A stretch of 34,329 nucleotides of DNA, from assembly GCA_040755095.1 (NCBI GenBank), contig JBFMBH010000031.1:1-34329 (forward strand), read 5' to 3'. This document shows positions 8,583 to 16,700 of the stretch, in pieces. Each line of letters starts with the position of its first letter. Within the stretch, counting starts at the first letter, position 1. A program made the translations under genes and the position numbers. The notes under the pieces are model-generated. The model did no database searches. It was not told where the DNA came from and was given only the letters and a program-made list of their open reading frames with translations. The stretch comes from Thermodesulfobacteriota bacterium (GTDB lineage: Bacteria > Desulfobacterota > Desulfobulbia > Desulfobulbales > JBFMBH01).

Positions 8583-11500
8583 ATGCACAACCCGCTCGCA
8601 GTGATCAACCGCCGGCTGCGGCTGAAGATCGCCCTGGCGGTCACCGCCGGGGTGGCCCTGGTGATGGCCGGGGTGATCTGGCTGGCTTTGGCCAGCCAGC
8701 GGGCCCAGATGCGGGAGCGGCTTACCTCCTTCGGCCGCCAGGTCACCTTCATGGCCTATGCCGGCATCCGCCATCCCATGGGGGTGGGGGACAGCCCCTC
8801 GGTGGAGCGGCAGCTTCTCGATCTGGACGCCGCCCTGGCCGACACCGAGATCGCCATCTGCGATTTCGAATCCACCATCATCTTTTCCACAGACAAGCTG
8901 CTGCTCGGCCAGCCGGCCTCGGTCTTTGCCCGCCACCCGAGGGCCCTGGCCGCCCTGACCGCCGTGCTGGCCGACGGCCCGCCCCCGGCCCAGGACTGCT
9001 TCGAAGAAGTGGTGGACGGCCGCCGGTTTCTGGTCAACATCCAGGGCATCCCCAACTCGGAGCCGTGCCACCATTGCCACGGCACCTCCCGCCAGACCTT
9101 GGGCGGTATGCTGGTGCGCCAGCGCACCGACGAGACCTATGCGGCCATCGCCTCCCTGGGCAGCCGCACCGTTGCCATCAGCCTCCTGGGTATCGCCGCG
9201 ATCATTGCCGTCATCCACCTCCTCCTGGCCCACCTGGTGACCCGGCCGGTCAGCGAGCTGGCGGTCAAGGCCGCCCAGCTGGCGACCGGCGATCTCGACG
9301 TCTCGGTGCAGGTGCGCAGCCACGATTCCATCGGGGTGCTCGCCGAGGCCTTCAACGCCATGGTCCGGGGCATCCGGGAGCGGATCGAGCTGGTGGAAAG
9401 CCTCAAAGGGGCCATTGCCGACCCCCTCTTCACGGTGGATACCGGCATGACCATCACCTATATGAATGAAGCCGCGGCCCGACTCACCGGCTATTCGCGG
9501 CAGGAGGTGGAAGGCCGCATGACCTGCCGGGATGTCTTCGCCAGCGACATCTGCGATGGCGACTGTCCCATTCAGCAGGCCTTCGCTCGCGGGGAATCGG
9601 TGACCGGGGTGCGGGTGATGGTCACGGATCGCGCCGGCCGCCGCACGCCGATGATGGCCTCGGCCAGCCCGTTGCGGGACGGCCAGGGCCGCCTGATCGG
9701 TGGCGTGGAGATCGCCCGCGACCTGACGCCAGTCCTGGAGGCGGAGCATCTGCGCTACGTTCAGGAGGCGGCAGGCCGGGAGGAGGAGCAGCGGCGCTAC
9801 CTGGAAAGCCGGAGCGAGAACCTCCTGGCGATCCTGGCCCGAGCCGCCCAAGGGGACCTGGCGGTCCGGGCCGAGGTGCTGGGCAAGGACGACGCCATGG
9901 ATGCCATCGCCGGTCACACCAACACCATGCTGGACAATGTGGAGCGGATGTGCGAGCGGATCTCCTCCTTTTCCCGAGAGCTGGAGACCGAGGTCGGCCG
10001 CCGCACCGTGCTGCTCCGGGAGAAGACCCTGCTGCTGGAGCGGGCCAACCGGGAGCTCCGGGAGCTGGACCGGCTCAAGTCCTCCTTTCTGGCCAACATG
10101 TCCCACGAGCTGCGCACCCCCATGAACTCCATCATCGGCTACACCGACCTCCTCCTGGACGAGGTGGACGGTGCGGTCAACGGCGAGCAGCGCAACAGCC
10201 TGGAGAAGGTGGCCAACAACGCTCGCCACCTCCTGCAGCTCATCAACGACATCCTGGACATGTCCAAGATCGAATCCGGCAAGATCGAGCTCGACCCCCG
10301 GCCGACCCATGTCCGGGATCTCCTCAACGGGGTGCTGGTCACCTTCGAGCCCCTCATCGAAAAGAAAGGCCTGACCCTGACCCTGGACCTCAGCTCGCCC
10401 TTGCCGCCAATCTTCGTGGACGAGGACAAGATCCGGCAGGTGGTCATCAACCTGCTGTCCAACGCCGTCAAGTTCACGGAGCAAGGCGGCATCACGCTGA
10501 CCGCCCGGCCGTCCGCCCGGGGGACGCCGCCCGGCCTTCCCCCCCGTTTCCTGGAGATTGCGGTGGCCGATACCGGCATCGGCATCCGGGAAGAGGACAT
10601 GGACAAGCTCTTCGACAAGTTCAGCCAGATCGACATGTCCATGATCCGCCAATATGAAGGCACGGGCCTGGGGCTGTCCATTGCCCGCGGCCTAGTCGTC
10701 CTGCACAAGGGGGTGATCTGGGCCGAAAGTCAGCCCGGCCGCGGCAGCCGCTTTGCTTTCACGGTGCCCACCGATCCCGAGATCCTGGCCACCCCCGCCC
10801 AGCCCATCGTCGAGGAGGCCATGGCCCAGGGCCTGGCCGACCTCTTCGACAAGGATGCCGCCACCTTCCTGGCCGAGCCCGCGTACGCCGGCCGGCCGAT
10901 CCGCTGCTGGGAGTACCTGCACTGCGGCCAGACCAGCTGCCCGGCCTATGGCAGCGACGAGCACCGCTGCTGGCTCATCCACGGCACCCACTGCCGGGGC
11001 ACCAAGCTCGCCGCCTATCCGGAAAAGCTTGATTTCTGCAAGGGGTGTGAGATCATCGAGCGGCTGATCCTGGAGAATCAGGTCGTGGCCACCAGCCCGC
11101 CTTCCGTCTGCCACCTGGACCGGCCCGTGGTCCTGGCCGTGGACGACAACCCGGAGGTCATCGACCTCATCCGCAAGTATCTGGCCCCCGACTACGAGGT
11201 GGTGGGTCTTCTGGGGGGCCAGGGGGTCCTCCAGCATGCCCGGCAGCTGCGGCCGGTCGCCATCACCCTGGACATCATGATGCCCGGGGCGGACGGCTGG
11301 CAGATCCTCCAGCTTCTGAAGGCCTCCCCGGACACCCAGGATATTCCGGTGATCATCGTCTCGGTGGTGGACGAAAAGAAGCACGGCTTCAGCCTGGGCG
11401 CCGCCGAGTACCTGGTGAAGCCGGTGGACCGGGCGCTCCTCTTGCACCGGCTGGGCCAGGTGGCCCGCCTCGACCGTATCCGCTCGGTCCTGGTGGTGGA

Positions 11501-11876
11501 TGACGATGCGGCTACGGTGGAGCGGCTGCTGGAGGTGCTGGCCAGCGCTGGCCACGAAACGGCCAGCGCTGCCACCGGCCGGGCTGCCATCGCCGCTGTC
11601 GACAGCCGCCGGCCTGACCTGGTGGTCATGAACCCCTTTCTGGCCGACCCCGAGCTCGACCTCTTCCTGGGCCGGTTGCGGGCCGACCCGGCGCTCAGAG
11701 ACCTGCCGCTCATTCTGGTCACCCGCCGGGAGGTGTCGCCAGAAGAGCTGGCCCATCTCAATGGCCGTATCCAGGCGATCCTCCACCAGGGCCGCTTCAG
11801 CCCCGAGGCCCTGATGGCGGAGCTCAAGACCGTGATCGACCGCTGGCAGGGAACGGCGGAGGGAGGAAAGCCATGA
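8583..11876 (+). CDS. heme-c hybrid histidine kinase with cysteine-rich insert and two receiver domains
   Basis: This 1097-residue membrane sensor has TM1 (about 14-37), a periplasmic domain with a c-type heme motif C-H-H-C-H at 162-166, and TM2 (about 195-218). HAMP follows, then a PAS domain (about 275-390) with three cysteines in CRDVFASDICDGDCPI, a coiled linker, and HisKA with MSHELRTP (His508). The HATPase has VINLLSNAVKFTE, DTGIGI and GTGLGLSI. A cysteine-rich segment (Cys775-Cys822) starting RCWEYLHCG follows, then two receivers. The first keeps its phosphoacceptor Asp897 (LDIMMPG). The second has Asn1017 there (LVVMNPF) and lacks the usual lysine. The heme suggests redox or gas sensing. 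ATG 8583 has GGGGAGGGG upstream; an in-frame ATG at 8559 is less well placed. The stop overlaps the next start (ATGA). Confidence 0.93.
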   Translation: MHNPLAVINRRLRLKIALAVTAGVALVMAGVIWLALASQRAQMRERLTSFGRQVTFMAYAGIRHPMGVGDSPSVERQLLDLDAALADTEIAICDFESTIIFSTDKLLLGQPASVFARHPRALAALTAVLADGPPPAQDCFEEVVDGRRFLVNIQGIPNSEPCHHCHGTSRQTLGGMLVRQRTDETYAAIASLGSRTVAISLLGIAAIIAVIHLLLAHLVTRPVSELAVKAAQLATGDLDVSVQVRSHDSIGVLAEAFNAMVRGIRERIELVESLKGAIADPLFTVDTGMTITYMNEAAARLTGYSRQEVEGRMTCRDVFASDICDGDCPIQQAFARGESVTGVRVMVTDRAGRRTPMMASASPLRDGQGRLIGGVEIARDLTPVLEAEHLRYVQEAAGREEEQRRYLESRSENLLAILARAAQGDLAVRAEVLGKDDAMDAIAGHTNTMLDNVERMCERISSFSRELETEVGRRTVLLREKTLLLERANRELRELDRLKSSFLANMSHELRTPMNSIIGYTDLLLDEVDGAVNGEQRNSLEKVANNARHLLQLINDILDMSKIESGKIELDPRPTHVRDLLNGVLVTFEPLIEKKGLTLTLDLSSPLPPIFVDEDKIRQVVINLLSNAVKFTEQGGITLTARPSARGTPPGLPPRFLEIAVADTGIGIREEDMDKLFDKFSQIDMSMIRQYEGTGLGLSIARGLVVLHKGVIWAESQPGRGSRFAFTVPTDPEILATPAQPIVEEAMAQGLADLFDKDAATFLAEPAYAGRPIRCWEYLHCGQTSCPAYGSDEHRCWLIHGTHCRGTKLAAYPEKLDFCKGCEIIERLILENQVVATSPPSVCHLDRPVVLAVDDNPEVIDLIRKYLAPDYEVVGLLGGQGVLQHARQLRPVAITLDIMMPGADGWQILQLLKASPDTQDIPVIIVSVVDEKKHGFSLGAAEYLVKPVDRALLLHRLGQVARLDRIRSVLVVDDDAATVERLLEVLASAGHETASAATGRAAIAAVDSRRPDLVVMNPFLADPELDLFLGRLRADPALRDLPLILVTRREVSPEELAHLNGRIQAILHQGRFSPEALMAELKTVIDRWQGTAEGGKP

Positions 11877-12268
11877 CACAAGCGCCAGAGCATCCAGCCA
11901 CCATCCTGGTGGTGGAAGACAACCCCGACAGCCGGGAGCTGGTCACCAAGGTCTTGCGCCGGTGCGGCCACACCGTGGTGGAGGCCGTTGACGGCGAAGA
12001 GGCCCTGATGCAGGTGGCCCAGATCAGGCCGCAGCTCATCCTCATGGACATCTCGATTCCCAAGCTCAACGGCTACGAGGTCACTGTGCGGCTGAAGCAG
12101 GACCCGGCTCTCGCCGCCATCCCGGTGGTAGCCCTCACCGCCCATGCCATGAAAGGCGACCGGGAAAAGGCCCTGGCGGCCGGCTGTGACGGCTACATCA
12201 CCAAGCCGATCAACGTTCGCGATCTCCCCGGCCAGGTGGCCGCCTTCCTGGCCGAACGGTCAGCCTGA
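11873..12268 (+). CDS. single-domain response regulator (CheY/DivK-like)
   Basis: This 131-residue protein is a lone receiver domain. The acidic pocket is VVEDN (15-17 region), the phosphoacceptor is Asp59 in LILMDISIPKLNG, the switch Thr is in ALTAHAM and the conserved Lys is in YITKPIN. The DISIPKLNGYE/ALTAHAMKGDRE pattern resembles DivK-type receivers that relay phosphate among kinases. Its ATG overlaps the hybrid-kinase stop by four bases, so it is translationally coupled and is the obvious phosphate acceptor of that kinase. There is no output domain. Confidence 0.93.
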   Translation: MTQAPEHPATILVVEDNPDSRELVTKVLRRCGHTVVEAVDGEEALMQVAQIRPQLILMDISIPKLNGYEVTVRLKQDPALAAIPVVALTAHAMKGDREKALAAGCDGYITKPINVRDLPGQVAAFLAERSA

Positions 12269-12274
12269 AGCTCC

Positions 12275-13348
12275 ATGGACCGCCCTGCTGTCATCCTCAT
12301 CGCCGATGACCATCCGGACACTGTCGAGCTCCTGGTCAAGCGCTTCCGGGCCGAAGGCTACCGGACCCTGACCGCCGTCGACGGCGAGTCGGCCCTGGAT
12401 CAGGCCCGGGAGGCCCTGCCGGACTGCGTCATCCTCGACGTCCGGATGCCCAAGCTGGACGGCTTCGAGGTCTGCCGGCTGTTGAAGGCCGATCCGCGCA
12501 CCCGTTACACCCCCATCCTCATGCTCACCGCCCAACGGGGCGTCCCGAACAAGGTCAAGGGCCTCACCATCGGCGCCGATGACTACCTGACCAAGCCCTT
12601 CGATTTCAAGGAGCTGGCGGTACGGGTGAAATCCCTGCTGGCCAAGAAAGCGGCCAGCGAGCAGCTGGCCGCCGAGGAGAAGCTGGAGGCGGTGGAGGGG
12701 ATGATCAACGAGGTGGCCCACGAGGTGCGGAATCCCCTGGTGTCCATCGGTGGCTTTGCTCGCCGCCTGTACCGGAACCTGGCGCCGGAGGACCCCAACC
12801 GCCGCTATCTCGAGATCATCCTCCGGGATGTGGACCGCCTGGAGCGGATGGTCAGTGACTTGGTGGCCTACAAGACCGCCTCCCTGACCTTCTTCGAGCC
12901 GGTGGCGGTGAACGACGTGCTGCTGGCCGCCCTGGACGGCTTTCGGGTGGCGGCTGCCGCGGCCAACCTCCAGGTGGTCACCGAGCTGGCGCCGGACCTG
13001 CCCGCCATCCCCGCTGACCGCCAGAACCTGGAGCGGGCGATCGCCAACATGATCGAGAATGCCATCGAGGCCATGTCCGAGGGCGGCGGCCGGCTCACCC
13101 TGACCACCCGGCTGCGGGACGAGGCCTGCGAGCTGGTCATCGCCGACACCGGCTGCGGCATTGCCAAGGACCGGATCAAGAACATCTACGACCCCTTCGT
13201 CACCTCCAAGGTCTATGGCCCTGGCCTGGGCCTGACCTTTGCCCTCAAGACCATCCAGGCCCACCGGGGCATGATCGCGGTGGAAAGCGAGGAGGGACGG
13301 GGCACCACCTTCACCATTCAGCTGCCGGTACGCCGGCGAGGCTCGTGA
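12275..13348 (+). CDS. receiver-histidine kinase (REC-HisKA-HATPase)
   Basis: This soluble 357-residue protein begins with a receiver (phosphoacceptor Asp55 in VILDVRMPKLDG, Lys in YLTKPFD), then a short helix and an Ntr-type dimerisation domain with His149 in NEVAHEVRNPLVSIGG. The HATPase domain has NMIENAIEAMSEGG, DTGCGIAKD and GPGLGLTFA. The layout suits a kinase whose activity is set by phosphorylation of its own receiver, placing it downstream of the hybrid kinase or single receiver. It starts 6 nt after the previous stop; the Shine-Dalgarno is weak, as expected in a coupled operon. No TM segments are seen. Confidence 0.93.
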   Translation: MDRPAVILIADDHPDTVELLVKRFRAEGYRTLTAVDGESALDQAREALPDCVILDVRMPKLDGFEVCRLLKADPRTRYTPILMLTAQRGVPNKVKGLTIGADDYLTKPFDFKELAVRVKSLLAKKAASEQLAAEEKLEAVEGMINEVAHEVRNPLVSIGGFARRLYRNLAPEDPNRRYLEIILRDVDRLERMVSDLVAYKTASLTFFEPVAVNDVLLAALDGFRVAAAAANLQVVTELAPDLPAIPADRQNLERAIANMIENAIEAMSEGGGRLTLTTRLRDEACELVIADTGCGIAKDRIKNIYDPFVTSKVYGPGLGLTFALKTIQAHRGMIAVESEEGRGTTFTIQLPVRRRGS

Positions 13349-13361
13349 GAGGCCAGATCCC

Positions 13362-13565
13362 ATGGAGTGCAACAAGGAGCGTAACCTGACCCGCTGCAAC
13401 TGCACCTACGACCCCTGCCCCAGGAAAGGCCTGTGCTGTGAATGCCTGCGCTACCATCTGCGCCAGCGGCAGCTGCCCGGCTGCTGCTTCCCCGCCCAAG
13501 CGGAAGGGACCTTTGACCGCTCCTTCGAGCACTTCGCCCGCCTGGTGGCGAACCGCCAGGCCTAA
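13362..13565 (+). CDS. small cysteine-rich protein, DUF6485-like
   Basis: This 67-residue protein has nine cysteines in its first 48 residues, starting MECNKERNLTRCNCTYDPC, followed by KGLCCECLRYH and PGCCFP. The pattern C-x8-C-x-C-x4-C-x5-CC-x-C and the end TFDRSFEHF match the small family I know as DUF6485, found in anaerobes and of unknown function. The cysteine spacing suggests metal or Fe-S binding. The start is 13 nt after the kinase stop, with GAGAGG upstream. Its place among kinases, under a heme kinase, suggests a redox-linked role, which is inference only. Confidence 0.85.
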   Translation: MECNKERNLTRCNCTYDPCPRKGLCCECLRYHLRQRQLPGCCFPAQAEGTFDRSFEHFARLVANRQA

Positions 13566-13684
13566 TGCCCTTGGGCTGACCCAGGCCGACAAACCCCTTG
13601 ACTTCAAGGGGGCTTGCAGCTCTACTGGGTCTACTGGGTGAAGAACCGCAGCCCCAAGCCTTCATTCGAGGTGCCGAGCGATCC

Positions 13685-14044
13685 ATGCCCCTGCAAGCGA
13701 AGGACCGCCGGGAGCGACGCCGGGTGCCGGCCCGCTTCCCGGTGGATTGCGTCCATGCCGGCAACTTCCTGATCTCATACAGCGCCAACATCTCGGCGGA
13801 CGGGATGTTTGTGTGCACGGATCGGCCGCTGCCGGTGGGCACCTATCTGCAGCTGGTGTTCTCCATCGGCGAGCTGCACGAGGTGGCGGTGGCTGCCAAG
13901 GTGGCCTGGATCAATGCCAATGGCGCCATCTCCGAGCCAGGCATGGGGGTGCAGTTCATCGACCCCCCGGAGAGCCTGCGGGAGATGATCCTCTCCATAG
14001 TGAACCGGGTGGCCGTCCTGGAGCCGGAATCCGCCGGCCCCTGA
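13685..14044 (+). CDS. PilZ domain protein (TIGR02266-like)
   Basis: This 119-residue protein is essentially one PilZ domain. It starts with the arginine-rich RRERRRVPARFPV, has NISADGMFV (NxSxxG motif), then LPVGTYLQLVFSI and a conserved GMGVQFIDPP. It matches the short PilZ proteins abundant in myxobacteria and other deltaproteobacteria. It is predicted to bind c-di-GMP and act on a protein partner. The ATG at 13685 begins just before the motif; an in-frame ATG at 13598 would add 29 residues without domain character. About 120 nt separate it from the DUF6485 gene, containing TTGACT (13597-13602 region) but no convincing -10. Confidence 0.88.
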   Translation: MPLQAKDRRERRRVPARFPVDCVHAGNFLISYSANISADGMFVCTDRPLPVGTYLQLVFSIGELHEVAVAAKVAWINANGAISEPGMGVQFIDPPESLREMILSIVNRVAVLEPESAGP

Positions 14045-14056
14045 CGAGGTCTGTCT

Positions 14057-14599
14057 TTGACACCCCCAACCCAGGCCACGGAAGACGCCGGCCTGACCAT
14101 CCTCTTCACCGGCGACGGCAAGGGCAAGACCACCGCGGCCTTCGGCCAGGCTCTCCGCGCGGCGGGCCAGGGCTTGGCAGTTTCCATCGTCCAGTTCCTT
14201 AAAGGGCCTTGGCCCACCGGCGAGGAGAAGGCCTGTGCCGCGATCCCGGGGATCACGCTGCAGCGGTGCGGTGCCGGCTTCACCTGGCAGGGACCAGACC
14301 TGGCGATCCACCGGCAAGCCGCCATGGCTGGCTGGGAGATGGCCTGCCGCCAGATGGCCGAGGACCGTTTCGACCTCTTGATCCTCGACGAGCTGACCCA
14401 CCTCATCGCCCTGGAGTTTGTCAGCGAGGTCCAGATCCTGGACGGGATCCGCTGCCGCCCCCGCAGGCTGCACCTTGTCATCACGGGCCGCGGCGCCACC
14501 CCGGCGCTCCTGGCGGCCTGCGATCTCGTCACCGAGATGCGAGCCATCCGCCACCCCTTTGCCCGCGGCCTGCCGGCCCGGAAGGGCATCGAATACTAG
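14057..14599 (+). CDS. cobO: cob(I)yrinic acid a,c-diamide adenosyltransferase (CobO/BtuR)
   Basis: The 180-residue enzyme transfers the 5'-deoxyadenosyl group of ATP to the cobalt of reduced corrinoids, yielding adenosylcobalamin or its precursor. The atypical P-loop GDGKGKTTAAFG (19-30), VQFLKG, LILDELTHLIALEF and the end TGRGATPALLAACDLVTEM are all family hallmarks. The start is TTG at 14057: GAGG lies 7 nt upstream and the alignment begins right after it, and no ATG or GTG fits. It follows the PilZ gene by 12 nt, so a cobalamin enzyme is embedded in a signalling operon with no other cobalamin genes beside it. Confidence 0.95.
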   Translation: MTPPTQATEDAGLTILFTGDGKGKTTAAFGQALRAAGQGLAVSIVQFLKGPWPTGEEKACAAIPGITLQRCGAGFTWQGPDLAIHRQAAMAGWEMACRQMAEDRFDLLILDELTHLIALEFVSEVQILDGIRCRPRRLHLVITGRGATPALLAACDLVTEMRAIRHPFARGLPARKGIEY

Positions 14600-14621
14600 C
14601 CTTCGCCGTCAAGGACTTGGC

Positions 14622-16652
14622 GTGGACGCCGACCGCACGCTCCCCCTCGAAGAGCTTGCCGATCTGCTGGTGGATCTCAACGACGTTCTGGTCCGCCTGC
14701 AGCCAGACGGCCGGATCAGCGCCCTGTTCGGTCATGTGGAGGAGCTGTTCGGTCAGCCGGCAACGGACCTGCTGGGCACCGACATCGGTCTGCTCCTGTC
14801 CGAGGATGTGCTGGCCAGCTTCCTGAAGGCCCCCCAGAAGAAGATCCTTTACTGCACAGTGCGCCGGCCGGACAAGCGGGCGGTGCCGGTGTCGGTCTCC
14901 GTGCACCGGGTCCCGGCCGGGAACGGGACGGCCGGCTACCTGCTCACCATCCGGGATATTTCCGAAAAGCTGGAGCTGCAAAAGAGCCTGCGGCGGGTGG
15001 CGGTGCTGGAGTATGAAAAGCGGCGGGCCGATCAGGCCGAGCACGTGTTTTCAGAGCTCATCCACAACGTCAAGAACCGGCTGGTGGTCGTCAGCGGCTT
15101 TGCCAGGCTTCTGACCAAGCAGCTTGACCGATTCGAGCTCGCCTGGCCGGCCACCGCCAAAGGCCAAGAGCCCCTGGCGGCCTGTCTGGCCAAGATCCGG
15201 GAATCCGGCGCCCGCATCATGGGCCAGGCCGCCGAGACCCTGGACATGGTGGATCTCATCAACCAGAAGACCTACCGGGACCGGGAGACCTCCCGCCGGG
15301 AGATCAATCTCAACGAGCTGTTGCGCACCGAGCTCAAGATCGTGGCCATGGGCGCGCGGCTGGAGGGCATGACCAACACCGTCTCCCTGGCCAACAGCCT
15401 GCCGCCGGTGGTCGGCCTCTATTCCGACCTGTCCCAGATCTTCGTCAACCTGATCAAGAACGCCCTGGAGGCCATGCACCAGTCGGCGGTGCGCAACCTC
15501 ATCGTCCGCACCTACCATGATCAGGATTTCAACATCGTCGAGATCAGCGATACCGGCCCAGGGGTGCCCGAGGAGCTGCGGGAGAAGATTTTCGAGCCCT
15601 TCTTCACCACCAAGCGAGGTCCCCGGGGCGAAACCGGTATCGCCGGCTGCCCGGGCACCGGGCTCGGCCTGTCCAGCACCCGCCGCATTCTCCACCACTA
15701 TGCCGGGGACGTCGTTTGCCTGGCCAATCCGGCCGGCGGCGCCACCTTCCGGGTCCGCATCCCCTACCCCAAGCAGCTGCACCGACGGCTGGCCGGCATG
15801 GACCGCCAGGGCCTGGAAAGGGAGCTGGAGGTCATTCTGCACAGCACCGAGTTCCTGCCCACCTTGCCCGATGCCCTGACGGCCATCATGGAGGTGATCC
15901 AGGAGGACCAGACCTTGGCCGCCATCGCCGAGGCCCTCACCGCCGACTACTCGGTCCTGGAAAAGATCCTGGCAGTGGCCAACTCCGCGTACTTCGGCCT
16001 GCAGCACCCGGTCACCAGCTGCCGGGAGGCTATCCTCCAGCTGGGGCTCAACGAGGTGCGCTCCATTGTCCAGACCGTGCTCGTCTCGCACAGTCTCTAC
16101 AACAACCCCAGGCTCCCCGGCCTGGAGCGGCTCTGGCAGCATGCCCTCGGCACCGCCCTCCTGGCCGACGAACTGGGCCGCCGCCTGCCGGACCCCGGCG
16201 GCGAGCTGGGCTTCGCCTACCTGACCGGACTCCTCCACGACGTCGGCGAGGTCCTCCTGCGCCTGGCCTTCCCTGCCGACTGCCACCTGGAGGTGGACCT
16301 GCTCGAGCGTAAGAAAGGGATCCTCAGCCCCGACGATCCCACCCTGGTGGTCCACGCCTGCCTGGGTCAGGTGTTCCTCAAGAACCGCACCCGCCTGCCG
16401 GAGCCGATCCTGGATGCCATCCTGCACCACAACCGGCTGCCGCCGCCTTCCGGTCAACCGCTGGCGCGGGTGCTCTTCCTGGCCGACAAGATCGAGCGCT
16501 ACTACCCCAACGCCGATCCCGCTTACCAGAAGATCATCGCCACCATGGCGCAGGACTGGCTGGCCATCGACCCGACCGGCCTGGAGGCGGTCCGGGAGCG
16601 CGCCCTGAGCAAGCTGCACGGACTGACCCAGCGCCTGGGCGTAAGGGCGTAA
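14622..16652 (+). CDS. PAS-histidine kinase-HDOD fusion protein
   Basis: This soluble protein has 676 residues. A PAS domain covers about 10-115, ending in LLTIRDISEKLELQ. The kinase core has SELIHNVKNRLVVVSGFARL (His148), an N box VNLIKNALEAM, ISDTGPGVPEEL and GTGLGLSSTRR. From about 400 the chain continues into an HDOD domain: LPTLPDALTAIMEVI, KILAVANSAYFGL, and LTGLLHDVGEVLL with the HD pair near 539-540. HDOD proteins act in regulation and rarely have demonstrated hydrolase activity. The GTG at 14622 follows AAGGA by 6 nt; the frame is open further upstream but that part overlaps cobO. It is the last gene of the operon. Confidence 0.9.
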   Translation: MDADRTLPLEELADLLVDLNDVLVRLQPDGRISALFGHVEELFGQPATDLLGTDIGLLLSEDVLASFLKAPQKKILYCTVRRPDKRAVPVSVSVHRVPAGNGTAGYLLTIRDISEKLELQKSLRRVAVLEYEKRRADQAEHVFSELIHNVKNRLVVVSGFARLLTKQLDRFELAWPATAKGQEPLAACLAKIRESGARIMGQAAETLDMVDLINQKTYRDRETSRREINLNELLRTELKIVAMGARLEGMTNTVSLANSLPPVVGLYSDLSQIFVNLIKNALEAMHQSAVRNLIVRTYHDQDFNIVEISDTGPGVPEELREKIFEPFFTTKRGPRGETGIAGCPGTGLGLSSTRRILHHYAGDVVCLANPAGGATFRVRIPYPKQLHRRLAGMDRQGLERELEVILHSTEFLPTLPDALTAIMEVIQEDQTLAAIAEALTADYSVLEKILAVANSAYFGLQHPVTSCREAILQLGLNEVRSIVQTVLVSHSLYNNPRLPGLERLWQHALGTALLADELGRRLPDPGGELGFAYLTGLLHDVGEVLLRLAFPADCHLEVDLLERKKGILSPDDPTLVVHACLGQVFLKNRTRLPEPILDAILHHNRLPPPSGQPLARVLFLADKIERYYPNADPAYQKIIATMAQDWLAIDPTGLEAVRERALSKLHGLTQRLGVRA

Positions 16653-16700
16653 GCCCCTGGACGCCCACCTCGAAGACACCCGTCCGAACGTACCGGCCGG

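Noticed and set aside
8310-10652. Long minus-strand open frame opposite the hybrid kinase
   Set aside because: Antisense of a well-recognised kinase; no domain and no ribosome-binding site.
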